Part shown: positions 28,112-37,672 of the stretch, one piece after another | Layout: the number at the start of each line of letters is the position of its first letter | How positions within the stretch are numbered: the first letter of the stretch is position 1 | From: Brevibacterium sp. | GTDB lineage: Bacteria; Actinomycetota; Actinomycetes; Actinomycetales; Brevibacteriaceae | Direction of reading: 5' to 3' | DNA: 64,000 nt | NCBI RefSeq assembly: GCF_031179145.1 | Contig: NZ_JAPSIB010000004.1 | Span: 1-64,000, forward strand | Program-made: the position numbers and the translations under genes | The notes under the pieces: model-generated | What the model was told of the DNA's origin: nothing | Database searches by the model: none | Seen by the model: the letters and a program-made list of their open reading frames with translations, nothing else

Positions 28112-28939
28112 TCAGCCGAGGACGAGCCGGCGGGAGGTGTCGGTGAGTCCGGCGGCGGCCTCGACGAGCAGCGATTCGCGGGTGTCGGCGCCGGCGCGCA
28201 CGAAGCGGCCGGTGAACTCGTCCAACTCCCCCGAGGCCAGCGCCAACGCCAGGTCGGTGACCTGCTCCGGGCTCGTCCAGTCGGCCTCAGTGCGGGAATC
28301 GTGAACGGGCATCGACTTCGTCATCTCGGTCTGGACGACGCCGGGCGCCATCTCGAAGATCCGCAGGCCCTTGTCCTGACCGTACTTCACGACGGAGTCG
28401 GCGATGCGGAACAGTGCCGCCTTCGACGCCGAGTACACCGCGTAGGCCGGCGTGCCCTGCGCTCCGGAACCGGAGTTGAGGTCGACGATGCGCCCGAGGC
28501 GACCCGTCGCCTGCGCGTTGTCGATGAGCACGGGGGCGAAGGCGTTGATCATCAGCGCCACCCCGAGCACATTCGCGCCCACGACTCCGGCCAGGCTCTC
28601 CGGCTCGGCCTCCCACAGCGGACCCTCGGTCGATTCGATGCGGCCGGCGTTGTTGACCAGCACGTGAAGCCGGCGCCCGGTCTCCTTCTCGAGGGCTCGC
28701 ACATCGTCGCGGAAAGCCTGGACGGAGCCGGCGTCATCGACGACGAGGCCGAATCCCGATGCCGCTCCCCCGGTCGCTGCGGCGATCTCCGCCGCTGAGT
28801 CACGTGCGGATCCCGCCGAGGTGGCGGTCAAGGCCACGTGGTACCCGGCCGTGGCGAACCCCTCGGCGAGGTACCGGCCGATTCCCCGCGATCCTCCAGT
28901 GATGACGGCGATCGTCTCATTCGGCTGATTCTCTGACAC
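28112..28939 (-). CDS. Short-chain dehydrogenase/reductase
   Basis: Classical SDR of 275 residues. The NAD(P)-binding motif TGGSRGIGRYLAEGF is at the N-terminus (residues about 14-28), NNAG lies in VLVNNAGRIES, the catalytic Ser is in DLNSGSGAQG, and Tyr/Lys in YAVYSASKAAL. The substrate cannot be told. It lies between the pab genes (30 bases) and pheT (30 bases) on the same strand and may be cotranscribed with pheT. Confidence 0.88.
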   Translation of the reverse strand: MSENQPNETIAVITGGSRGIGRYLAEGFATAGYHVALTATSAGSARDSAAEIAAATGGAASGFGLVVDDAGSVQAFRDDVRALEKETGRRLHVLVNNAGRIESTEGPLWEAEPESLAGVVGANVLGVALMINAFAPVLIDNAQATGRLGRIVDLNSGSGAQGTPAYAVYSASKAALFRIADSVVKYGQDKGLRIFEMAPGVVQTEMTKSMPVHDSRTEADWTSPEQVTDLALALASGELDEFTGRFVRAGADTRESLLVEAAAGLTDTSRRLVLG

Positions 28940-28969
28940 TGTTACTCCTCGTCAGTTAGTTGACGGCAC

Positions 28970-31543
28970 TCAGCTGCGGACCTGAGCGCCGTGCCGTTCG
29001 GTGGCCAGGGCGGTCGCGGCTTGGCGCATCGCGGAGGCCTCGTCGGCCTTGAGCGTGCGGCCGGGGGCGCGGAAGGTCATCCGGAACGCCAGCGACTTCT
29101 TCCCCTCCGGCAGCTGATCGCCGGTGTAGAGGTCGAAGATCTCGAGCTGTTCGAGCTCCTCCCCGGCGCCCTCTTCCAGGGTCGCGGCCAGGGTGGCGGC
29201 GGGCAGGTCCGAGTCGACGATGAGCGCGACGTCCTGGCGGGACACCGGGTAGGTCGACAGGGCGCCGGCCCAGCTGCGCTGGTCGGTCTGAGCGAGCAGC
29301 GCGTCGCCGTCGATCTCGAAGGCCACGGTCCGTGCCGGCAGGCCGAGGTTCTCGCACACCTTCGGGTGGAGCTCACCGGCGTAACCGAGGACCTGTCCGT
29401 CGGCGAAGACGAACTTCGCCAGGCGACCGGGGTGCCAGGGCGCGATCTGGTCGGCTTCCACGGAGACCTCGACGCCGTTGACGGCGGCGATCCGGCGGAC
29501 CGTGTCGATGACGTCGGTCGCCTCGGCGGGCCGTCCCTTGCCCCAGACTCCGGGCACCTCGATGTTGCCGGCGATGATGCCCGCGTAGTGGAGTGGTTGC
29601 CTCGGCACGGAGGCGTAGATCTCGGCGAGTTCAGCTTCGGTCGGGTGGTAGCCGGGCAGGTGCCGCGGCCCCGGGCCGGTGGGCAGCCCCGCCGAGGTGG
29701 ACACGAGTCCCACTTCGAACAGCGCCACGTCCTTGGCCCCGCGCCCAAGGTTGCGGACCACCGTGTCGACCAGGGTCGAGAGCAGGGTGGTGCGCATGAG
29801 CGGCAGGTCTTCGGACATCGGGTTGGCCAGGCGCACATGCGCCCGGCGCTCGTCGTCGGCCTCGAGACGGAACTGGTCGTCGCGCTTGTCCGAGGTGAAT
29901 GGGTAGCTGAGCACCTCGGTGTAGCCATCAGAGGCAAGCAGGTTGGAGATCCTCCGGCGCGTCCGCTGTGCCTCGGTCAGTCCCTTTCCGGCGCGGGCGG
30001 GTGGCTGCACCGAGGGGATGCGGTCGTAGCCGCCGGTGCGGGCGACTTCCTCGATGAGGTCGATGTCGGCGGTGATGTCCGAACGCCAGCTCGGGACGGT
30101 GACTGTCAGGGTCTCGTCGTTCTTCGACTCGACCTCGGCGCCGATCCCGCGCAGCAGCGAGGTGACCTCATCGGCCGAGTAGTCGACGCCGACGACGTAT
30201 CCGACGCGGGCGACGTCGAGGTCGATGACGGTCGGCTCGGGGTCCTGACCGTACCGGGTGGTCGCGGGGCTGAGCGTGCCGCCGCCGAGGTCGACAAGGA
30301 GGTCGGCGCAGCGGCGGGCAGCCACGGGTCCGAGCTTCGGGTCGACTCCGCGCTCGAACCGGCGGGAGGCCTCCGAGGACAGCTTGTGGCGACGTGAAGT
30401 GCGGGCGATGGAGATCGGGTCGAAGTGCGCGGCCTCGATGACCACCTCGGTGGTCTGGCCGTTGACCTCGACGGCGGCTCCACCCATGACTCCGGCTAGG
30501 CCGATGATCTTCGACCCGGTGGGTCCTCGGTCCGTGATGAGGAGGTCCTCGGGATTGAGCTTGCGCTCGACGTCGTCGAGGGTCGTGAACTTCTCCCCTG
30601 CTTCGGCTCGACGGACGACGATCTCGTCGGCGAGCAGCGCGCGGTCGTAGGCGTGCAATGGCTGCCCGAGTTCGAGCATGACGTAGTTCGTGACGTCGAC
30701 GACGAGGCTGATCGGACGCATGCCGGCCTGCTGCAGCCGGCGCTGCATCCAGAACGGGGTCGCGGCGTTCGGGTCGAGGCCGGTGACCTGCAGGGTCGTG
30801 AACTGGTTGCATCCGGGAACGCCGTCGATGGGTCCGGAGTCCTCGATCACGACAGGGTAGCCGTCAGAGGTGGGGGCGTTCACCTCGGCGACGGAAGCAC
30901 TTCCGAAGTCGGTGAAGTTCTGTCCCTTCATCTGCGCGTACTCGCGGGCGATGCCGCGCATCGACAGCTGGTAGCCGCGGTCGGGGGTGACGTTGACGTC
31001 GAGGGTGACCTGGTCGAGGCCGAGCAGCGCGATCGCGTCGTCGCCGGGCTCACCGGTCAGGCCAAGGTCCTTCAGCACGATGATGCCGTCGTGATCCTCG
31101 CCGAGGCCGAGCTCACGGGCCGAGCAGATCATGCCGTCGGAGGTGTGGCCGTAGGTCTTGCGGGCGGCGATCTGGAAGTTCCCGGGCAGCACGGCACCGG
31201 GCAGGCACGCGACGACGAGGTCGCCGACTTCGAAGTTGTGGGCACCACAGATGATGCCGCGGCTCGGGCGTTCCTCGCCGGGCTGCGGGTCCTTCGGGTT
31301 GTCGGCGGCCTCGTTGTGCTCGGGTCCGGCGTCGACGCGGCACCAGTTAATGGTCTTGCCGTTGGAGTGCTCTTCCTTCTCGATCTCGAGCACGCGGGCG
31401 ACGACGAGGGGGCCGGTCACCTCGGGGCCGTAGAAGTCCTCTTCCTCGAGACCGATGGCGGCGAACTCCGCGGCCAGGGCGTGGGGATCGGTGTCGGCGG
31501 GGAGGTCGACGTAGTCGGCCAGCCAGTTCAGTGGGACGCGCAT
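28970..31543 (-). CDS. pheT: Phenylalanyl-tRNA synthetase beta subunit
   Basis: Beta subunit of 857 residues of the alpha2-beta2 enzyme charging tRNA-Phe. Domains in order: MRVPLNWLADYVDLPAD N-terminus, tRNA-binding (OB) domain around residues 45-160 (GTIICGAHNF-type segment), B3/B4 editing domain around 230-400, B5, and the C-terminal ferredoxin-fold anticodon-binding domain (STYPVSRQDVALIVDSDLP). It starts one base after the pheS stop codon. Length is typical and nothing appears missing. Confidence 0.97.
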   Translation of the reverse strand: MRVPLNWLADYVDLPADTDPHALAAEFAAIGLEEEDFYGPEVTGPLVVARVLEIEKEEHSNGKTINWCRVDAGPEHNEAADNPKDPQPGEERPSRGIICGAHNFEVGDLVVACLPGAVLPGNFQIAARKTYGHTSDGMICSARELGLGEDHDGIIVLKDLGLTGEPGDDAIALLGLDQVTLDVNVTPDRGYQLSMRGIAREYAQMKGQNFTDFGSASVAEVNAPTSDGYPVVIEDSGPIDGVPGCNQFTTLQVTGLDPNAATPFWMQRRLQQAGMRPISLVVDVTNYVMLELGQPLHAYDRALLADEIVVRRAEAGEKFTTLDDVERKLNPEDLLITDRGPTGSKIIGLAGVMGGAAVEVNGQTTEVVIEAAHFDPISIARTSRRHKLSSEASRRFERGVDPKLGPVAARRCADLLVDLGGGTLSPATTRYGQDPEPTVIDLDVARVGYVVGVDYSADEVTSLLRGIGAEVESKNDETLTVTVPSWRSDITADIDLIEEVARTGGYDRIPSVQPPARAGKGLTEAQRTRRRISNLLASDGYTEVLSYPFTSDKRDDQFRLEADDERRAHVRLANPMSEDLPLMRTTLLSTLVDTVVRNLGRGAKDVALFEVGLVSTSAGLPTGPGPRHLPGYHPTEAELAEIYASVPRQPLHYAGIIAGNIEVPGVWGKGRPAEATDVIDTVRRIAAVNGVEVSVEADQIAPWHPGRLAKFVFADGQVLGYAGELHPKVCENLGLPARTVAFEIDGDALLAQTDQRSWAGALSTYPVSRQDVALIVDSDLPAATLAATLEEGAGEELEQLEIFDLYTGDQLPEGKKSLAFRMTFRAPGRTLKADEASAMRQAATALATERHGAQVRS

Positions 31544-31544
31544 A

Positions 31545-32729
<1,185 letters not shown>

Positions 32730-32740
32730 TTACGTTTGGA

Positions 32741-32836
32741 GTCTTGTCGGACTGGTTGTCTGACGTCTTGTTCGACGTTTAGTCGGTTGTCCTATCTGAC
32801 GTCTTGTCGGTCGTCGTGTCTGATGTCTTGTCGGTC
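32741..32836 (+). repeat. 12-base minisatellite, eight units
   Basis: Ninety-six bases divide exactly into eight imperfect 12-base units with consensus GTCTTGTCKGAC: units 1, 6 and 8 begin GTCTTGTCGG and unit 3 GTCTTGTTCG. Units ending TCTGAC/T alternate partly with those ending TCGGAC/TC, hinting at a 24-base higher-order unit. The array ends 6 bases before the GAGGTGG ribosome site of the gene at 32856. Confidence 0.85.
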
Positions 32837-32855
32837 ATTCCTGAGGTGGCATGCC

Positions 32856-33419
32856 ATGGCCAAACTGATCTACGTGAACAACATGAGCCTCGACGGCTTC
32901 ATTGAGGACGAGAACGGTGGCATCAACTTCTTCCCCGTGGATCCCGAGGTGTTCCGATCTCACACTGACCTCCTGCGCTCGGCGGGCACGTTCCTCTACG
33001 GGCGGGGGCTCTACGAAGCGATGGCCGTCTGGGAGACCGACCCGTCTTTGGCGGCACAGTCCGACTCACTGGCCGAGTTCGCGAACGCCTGGCAGAACGC
33101 GGACAAGGTCGTGTACTCCACGGCGCTGACCGAGCCTGCGACGGCTAATACTCGGATCGAAAGTGACTTCGACCCGGATGCAGTACGTGAACTGAAAGCC
33201 GCGGCCGGCGGGAACCTGACCATCGGGGGTGCGAACCTCGCCGCCCAAGCATTGAAGTTGGGTCTCGTTGACGAGTGCCATCTGTACGTCATGCCCGTCT
33301 CCCTCGGACGCGGCAAGCCGGCACTGCCGACCGATTCACGCCTCGAGTTCTCGCTTGTTGACGAGCACAGGTTCTCCAACGGGGTTGTTCTCCTCAAGTA
33401 CCGGCCTGGCGGAAGGTGA
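32856..33419 (+). CDS. Dihydrofolate reductase-fold (RibD C-terminal-like) protein
   Basis: Protein of 187 residues with the pattern of the actinobacterial dihydrofolate-reductase-family/RibD-C group: MAKLIYVNNMSLDGFIEDEN at the start, GTFLYGRGLYEAM (nucleotide-binding region) and GGANLAAQALKLGLVDECHL near the end. Probably an NADPH-dependent reductase of unknown substrate, not the housekeeping FolA. The ATG at 32856 is set by GAGGTGG 6 bases upstream; the out-of-frame ATG at 32851 is ignored. The open frame extends upstream through the 12-base repeats, which would encode repeated Ser-Cys-Arg-type residues, but that part is probably not translated. Confidence 0.85.
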   Translation: MAKLIYVNNMSLDGFIEDENGGINFFPVDPEVFRSHTDLLRSAGTFLYGRGLYEAMAVWETDPSLAAQSDSLAEFANAWQNADKVVYSTALTEPATANTRIESDFDPDAVRELKAAAGGNLTIGGANLAAQALKLGLVDECHLYVMPVSLGRGKPALPTDSRLEFSLVDEHRFSNGVVLLKYRPGGR

Positions 33420-33543
33420 CTGCTCGCAGGTGAACTGTCTCCGGGGGCAGTGACCTGTTTGCACATGTGAAGTGTCCGCGCGGATGACTCTGGGCCCGCC
33501 CACGCACTGCTTCGTACTCGAAGCCCCGGCTAAGGTTGCTGAC

Positions 33544-34386
33544 ATGGGCAAACAACGCGGGACCACCGCAAGACCAGCTGTTCGGCACCGTCGACCGGAC
33601 TCGCCGTCGTCTACTGGCTGGCGTCACCTCCACGTCCTGCGTCGGCTCACCCTCATGCAGGTTGCGTTCCTGCTGCCCGCCCTCGGCCTGGTGGCAGCGT
33701 TCTTGGTCGGCATCTCCCAGTCGATTTGGTCTTCTCTGGCCACGCTCCATGCGAAGAACCGTGGGCCTGCCGAAGTGTGCAGCGATCTGGTTTCGCAGCA
33801 CCAAACTGATGAAATCAAGATCGTCGGCCGAGCACCATGGGGCTTCAATTGCGAAGCACAACTCAGCGACGGAACCATCGCCATGCAGGAACACTCCGCA
33901 GGCACCTCGGCGTTGTTCTATCTCGCCGCGGGTCTTGCCGTCCTCAGCCTATTGACCCTGTTCGGTGTCGCAATAGCGGCAATCGCGAAGTGGGCCGCGA
34001 CGGCGCTCGTCGGGCGAACCGAAAGTCGAGCCGACGGCTGTGCCCAGAGCCGCACGTTCACCTGGGGAATCAGTCTCCTCATGGTGGGGTGCTTCCTCCT
34101 ACCGTGGACAATCGTCGCCCAGCATGCCCTGTGGTATTCGGCGTCGAACTCCGGAGGCACCGTGGGCTGTCCCTCCACATTCCATAGCGCAGATGTGCTC
34201 GGTTACTCGATCGAAGCCAGCTACCTACCGCCCTATCTCACGTGCAGCGGCGATACGGCGTCGGGCGCTAGGTTCTCGGCGACTGCGTACGGGTTCCCGT
34301 TCCATGTGTTCCTCGGCTGCCTGGTGCTCTTCGCTGTGGCGGTTGGTCTGCTGATTGCGGCACGCCTCCGGAGGAAACGGCTCTAA
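33544..34386 (+). CDS. Membrane protein with four predicted helices
   Basis: Family not recognised. From the chosen ATG at 33544 (MGKQRGTTARPAVRHRR, a basic cytosolic tail) the 280-residue product has four hydrophobic segments: LMQVAFLLPALGLVAAFLVG, ALFYLAAGLAVLSLLTLFGV, WGISLLMVGCFLLPWTIVAQ and VFLGCLVLFAVAVGLLIAAR. Extracytoplasmic loops contain several Cys (AEVCSDL, FNCEA, VGCPST, LTCSG) that could form disulfides. An in-frame start at 33472 exists but adds a non-conserved-looking stretch. It lies between the DHFR-like gene and the acetolactate synthase gene, both on the same strand. Confidence 0.65.
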   Translation: MGKQRGTTARPAVRHRRPDSPSSTGWRHLHVLRRLTLMQVAFLLPALGLVAAFLVGISQSIWSSLATLHAKNRGPAEVCSDLVSQHQTDEIKIVGRAPWGFNCEAQLSDGTIAMQEHSAGTSALFYLAAGLAVLSLLTLFGVAIAAIAKWAATALVGRTESRADGCAQSRTFTWGISLLMVGCFLLPWTIVAQHALWYSASNSGGTVGCPSTFHSADVLGYSIEASYLPPYLTCSGDTASGARFSATAYGFPFHVFLGCLVLFAVAVGLLIAARLRRKRL

Positions 34387-34473
34387 GGCAAGCGACCTTC
34401 CCCACCTCGGTCGCCGAACCCGCGTCGCTGCGAAGGGGTGTCGACCCAGTCGCGAACACGTTAGTGTCGAAGC

Positions 34474-36108
34474 ATGACGACGATTCAGACAGCTTCCGAC
34501 GCAATGGTGCAGGCACTGGTCAATGAAGGCGTCGAGCGCATCTTCGGCCTTCCCGGCGAGGAGAACCTGCATTTCCTCGATTCCATCCGCCGCTCCAGCA
34601 TCGAACTCGTCCTCACCCGCCACGAGCAGGCGGCAGCGTTCATGGCCGCCACCGAGGGACGCTTGACCGGCAAGCCCGGTGTCGTGCTCACAACGTTGGG
34701 TCCCGGTGCGCTCAACCTGGCCACTGGATCGGCCTACGCTCAGCTCGGCGGCATGCCGCTGGTGATGATCACCGGTCAGAAGGGCATCCTCTCCGCCGAG
34801 CAGGCCCGCTTCCAGATCGTCGACACTGTCGCCACGATGACCCCGCTGACGAAGATGACCCGGCAGATCGCCTCGGCGGCAATGATTCCCACCTTGGTCC
34901 GTGATGCCTTCCGCGTGGCCCTGGAGGAACGCCCGGGACCGGTGCACCTGGAGTTCCCGGAGGACATCGCCGCCACCCTGGTCGAGGAGATCACGCTTGT
35001 CCGGCCCCACGTCACCGACCGTGCGGTTGGAAGCGCGCATGCCTTGGACACCGCCGCCGAGGTGATCCGCCGTGCCGAACGACCCCTCCTCATGCTCGGC
35101 GCGGACGCCTCCCGAGTCGGCGCCAGCCGCTCACTGGCAGACTTCGTGGCCCGCGTGCGAATCCCCTACTTCACGACTCAGATGGGCAAGGGCACGGTGT
35201 CGGGATCGACCGAGCTGTACATGGGGACCGCCGCACTGTCCGAGGGTGACTATGTCCACGACGCGATCGACCAGGCCGATGTCATCGTCACCATCGGCCA
35301 CGACACCACGGAGAAGCCGCCGTTCACAATGGATGAGGACGGGCCCACTGTCGTGCACCTCGGGTATCGCGCTGCTGTCGTCGAGCAGGTCTACTTTCCA
35401 CAGTACGAAGTGATCGGTGACCTCAGCCCGACTCTCCCATTCTTGGCCGACCGGCTAGAGGGACAGGTGCCGCACGCTCAGGTGTTGCTTCCACTCCGGG
35501 AGGAAATCCTGGCCAGGGTGGGAGACCGGGCCACCGAGGATCGGTTCACTCCGCAGCGCATCGTCCACGAGGTGCGGGCGGTGATGCCCGAAGACGGGAT
35601 CGTCGCTCTCGACAACGGAATGTACAAGATCTGGTTCGCCCGCAACTACCGCACGACGAAAGCCAACACGCTGCTGCTCGACAATGCCCTGGCCACGATG
35701 GGTGCAGGACTGCCCTCGGCGATGGCCGCTGCTCTGCTGCACCCGGAGCGTCGGGTGATGGCAGTCTGCGGTGACGGCGGATTCCTCATGAACAGCCAGG
35801 AACTCGAGACAGCCGTGCGACTCGGACTCAATCTGGTCGTCGTCATCGTCGAGGACTATGCCTATGGCATGATCCGCTGGAAGCAGGACGTGGAGAACTT
35901 CGATGACTACGGGCTGACCTATGGCAACCCCGATTTCGTCACCTATGCACAGGCCTACGGTGCCGCCGGCAGGCGGGTCAAGGACATCACGGAACTCCGC
36001 GGGGCCTTCGAGGAAGCGTTCTCTGCGGGTGGAGTCCACCTCATCGTCGTTCCAATCGACTACTCCGAGAACCGCAGGGTGCTCATCGACGAACTCGGGG
36101 ACCGGTGA
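34474..36108 (+). CDS. Acetolactate synthase, catabolic-type large subunit
   Basis: Thiamine-diphosphate enzyme of 544 residues condensing two pyruvates to acetolactate. Conserved Glu51 in LTRHEQAAAFMAA activates ThDP; GDGGFLMNSQELETAVRLGLN is the metal/ThDP motif, and VPIDYSENR near the end is typical of this acetolactate synthase subgroup (PRK08322-like). No regulatory small subunit or other branched-chain gene is nearby, so a catabolic or accessory role is likelier than amino-acid synthesis (inference). It ends convergent with the YciI gene after 52 bases. Other decarboxylases of the family remain possible. Confidence 0.85.
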   Translation: MTTIQTASDAMVQALVNEGVERIFGLPGEENLHFLDSIRRSSIELVLTRHEQAAAFMAATEGRLTGKPGVVLTTLGPGALNLATGSAYAQLGGMPLVMITGQKGILSAEQARFQIVDTVATMTPLTKMTRQIASAAMIPTLVRDAFRVALEERPGPVHLEFPEDIAATLVEEITLVRPHVTDRAVGSAHALDTAAEVIRRAERPLLMLGADASRVGASRSLADFVARVRIPYFTTQMGKGTVSGSTELYMGTAALSEGDYVHDAIDQADVIVTIGHDTTEKPPFTMDEDGPTVVHLGYRAAVVEQVYFPQYEVIGDLSPTLPFLADRLEGQVPHAQVLLPLREEILARVGDRATEDRFTPQRIVHEVRAVMPEDGIVALDNGMYKIWFARNYRTTKANTLLLDNALATMGAGLPSAMAAALLHPERRVMAVCGDGGFLMNSQELETAVRLGLNLVVVIVEDYAYGMIRWKQDVENFDDYGLTYGNPDFVTYAQAYGAAGRRVKDITELRGAFEEAFSAGGVHLIVVPIDYSENRRVLIDELGDR

Positions 36109-36160
36109 TGAGAGGGGCACTGCCCTTCAGTTCAACCCGAGTGAGACTGCGATGCGATCG

Positions 36161-36454
36161 TCAGCGGACCACCGGGGAGAGCAGTTCAAGAATCTCGTAG
36201 TGCCCGACCCCCTCGACCACGGCAGGATCCGGCACGGTCAGGGCATGCGCCGCGTCGTGGTCTTCGGCCTGCGCGATGCAAAGGCCCCAAACGCCGGCCG
36301 GTTCGGCGACGGGACTGAAGATCAGAGCCGTCCCCTGTTCGAGGTGCTCACCCCAGTAGGCGAAGTGGCGCTCCATCGTTGCCTGTTCTTCATCCGTCAT
36401 TGTGTAGGCGAAGTCGGTCCGCTTGGGAATCAGGCGGAAAAGATACCAGGTCAT
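36161..36454 (-). CDS. YciI-like (YCII) protein
   Basis: Protein of 97 residues with the YCII ferredoxin-like fold: MERHFAYWGEHLEQGTALIF with the conserved His, PAGVWGLCIAQAEDHDAA and the C-terminal HYEILELLSPVV strand. Small putative enzymes of uncertain chemistry. Last gene of a four-gene operon; its ATG overlaps the SRPBCC stop by 4 bases. Confidence 0.8.
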   Translation of the reverse strand: MTWYLFRLIPKRTDFAYTMTDEEQATMERHFAYWGEHLEQGTALIFSPVAEPAGVWGLCIAQAEDHDAAHALTVPDPAVVEGVGHYEILELLSPVVR

Positions 36455-36936
36455 TTCAGGTGCTCCTTAAAGGCATTGAGGATGGAAGACCAGCCTCGAT
36501 TGAACGCGCCCCCGGTGTAACCACCCGGAAGTGCGCATGTGGCATCGAGCTCCTGTGTCTCTAGGCGTTCCCAGCCCCGATGCTCAAGGTCGACGCGCGT
36601 GAGCCGGTCCTCGAGCGGCAGGAACCGCATCTCGACCTCTGTCGGCGTACCGGTGATGGTCCATGTCATCGAAAAGCCGGCAGGAGGATCCCACACCAAT
36701 AAGGTTCCCCACGACCGGGTGGACCCGTCGTGCCACTGCTCGATGACTTCCCCACCGACTCGAGGCTCCAATTTGACGCTCGCGATCCGGGCGGAACCTC
36801 CGAAGGAGAAGGGGTCGAGCGGCCACCACTCCGCGAGGCGCCCGGTGAAGGTCTCGAAGGTGTGGATTTGATCGGCTGCGACGGTAGTCGTCTGCCGGAT
36901 AGGAGGGCGTTGGAATGCCAGAACCTTCGCGTTCAT
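36451..36936 (-). CDS. SRPBCC (AHSA1-like) protein
   Basis: Protein of 161 residues of the START/Bet v1-like superfamily with a hydrophobic ligand cavity. Visible are VAADQIHTFETFTGRLAEWW, GGEVIEQWHDGSTRSWGTLL, the central PPAGFSMTWTI strand and the C-terminal helix GAFNRGWSSILNAFKEHL. Ligand or activity unknown. Overlaps both neighbours by 4 bases (ArsR upstream, YciI downstream); the ArsR-SRPBCC pairing is common in bacteria. Confidence 0.85.
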   Translation of the reverse strand: MNAKVLAFQRPPIRQTTTVAADQIHTFETFTGRLAEWWPLDPFSFGGSARIASVKLEPRVGGEVIEQWHDGSTRSWGTLLVWDPPAGFSMTWTITGTPTEVEMRFLPLEDRLTRVDLEHRGWERLETQELDATCALPGGYTGGAFNRGWSSILNAFKEHLK

Positions 36937-37268
36937 CGCCCCTCCTCAGCGAGAAGTCGACCTCGGTCGAGGGCACTGCCCCACACGGAATCCAGCGCTC
37001 CATGCAGCTGAGAGAGCGTCTCGCGACACGTCCGATACAAGCGCCGAGTGCCGTCCCGCCGCTCGACCAGCAACCCAGCATCTTTCAGGACGGTCAGATG
37101 CTGGCTCACCGCACTTCGGGTCACGTCGAACTCTGCAGCGATCTCGCCGGCGGCTACCTCCCGATCGCCGACGAGGCGAAGAATGCCGCGACGCCGTGGT
37201 TGAGACAGTGCGTGGAAGCAAAGGTCGAGGTCCTGCTCGGACAGGGCAGAACCAGCGCTCATGCCCAC
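36933..37268 (-). CDS. ArsR-family transcriptional regulator
   Basis: Winged-helix repressor of 111 residues: CFHALSQPRRRGILRLVGDR, recognition helix AAEFDVTRSAVSQHLTVLKD and wing AGLLVERRDGTRRLYR. No Cys metal site (CxC) is present, so it is of the non-metal, SdpR-like type. It is the second gene of the VOC-ArsR-SRPBCC-YciI operon and probably represses the operon through the inverted repeat at 37646-37663. Overlaps the VOC gene by 10 bases. Confidence 0.9.
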   Translation of the reverse strand: MGMSAGSALSEQDLDLCFHALSQPRRRGILRLVGDREVAAGEIAAEFDVTRSAVSQHLTVLKDAGLLVERRDGTRRLYRTCRETLSQLHGALDSVWGSALDRGRLLAEEGR

Positions 37269-37615
37269 AGTCCGACTGGGTTACCGTCGGGGTCTGCCAT
37301 CATTGCGAACGATCCGAATCCTTCTGGCAAGGGCGTCGGCTCCACGAGCCGAGTGCCGCCCAACTTCTCGGCGCGCTCGAGCGCCGCGCCGAGGTCATCC
37401 ACTTTGACGTAGATCTTCACTCCCTTGTCACTCGCCCCCTCGGCGGGGCCGATGCCGCCGCCCAGGGCGCCCTCGCCCGACTGTGTATCGATCAGTGCGT
37501 ACGGCCCCCAGGCGGGATCGGAGTTGACCGACCATCCGAAGAGATCGGAGTAGAAGTTGCCGAGACTCTCGTGGTCATCACTGACAATCTCGAACATGGC
37601 GACTGGCTGTCCCAT
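37259..37615 (-). CDS. VOC (glyoxalase/dioxygenase fold) protein
   Basis: Protein of 118 residues with paired beta-alpha-beta-beta-beta units: VAMFEIVSDDHESLGNFYSD then LFGWSVNSDPAWGPYALID, and C-terminal GFGSFAMMADPDGNPVGLW. The specific activity cannot be told; metal-ligand positions are only partly evident. First gene of the operon, with GAAAGGAAAGG ahead of the ATG. Confidence 0.85.
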   Translation of the reverse strand: MGQPVAMFEIVSDDHESLGNFYSDLFGWSVNSDPAWGPYALIDTQSGEGALGGGIGPAEGASDKGVKIYVKVDDLGAALERAEKLGGTRLVEPTPLPEGFGSFAMMADPDGNPVGLWA

Positions 37616-37629
37616 GGCACCTTTCCTTT

Positions 37630-37672
37630 CGTTAGTTTCTACTTACGTTAGCACTCTCTAACGCAGAGTCAA
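37630..37672 (-). promoter_or_regulatory. Promoter and ArsR operator of the VOC-ArsR operon
   Basis: Inverted repeat CGTTAG-N6-CTAACG at 37646-37663, with a further CGTTAG at 37630-37635, 16 bases from the first half. On the minus strand a -35-like TTGACT (37672-37667) lies just upstream, so the palindrome falls in the spacer/-10 zone, the usual place for an ArsR repressor. The VOC ATG is 30 bases downstream. Confidence 0.6.

Noticed and set aside
32736..32855. N-terminal extension of the DHFR-like protein through the 12-base repeats
   Set aside because: It would add a Ser/Cys/Arg-rich repeat before a standard domain start that has its own GAGGTGG ribosome site; kept as non-coding.
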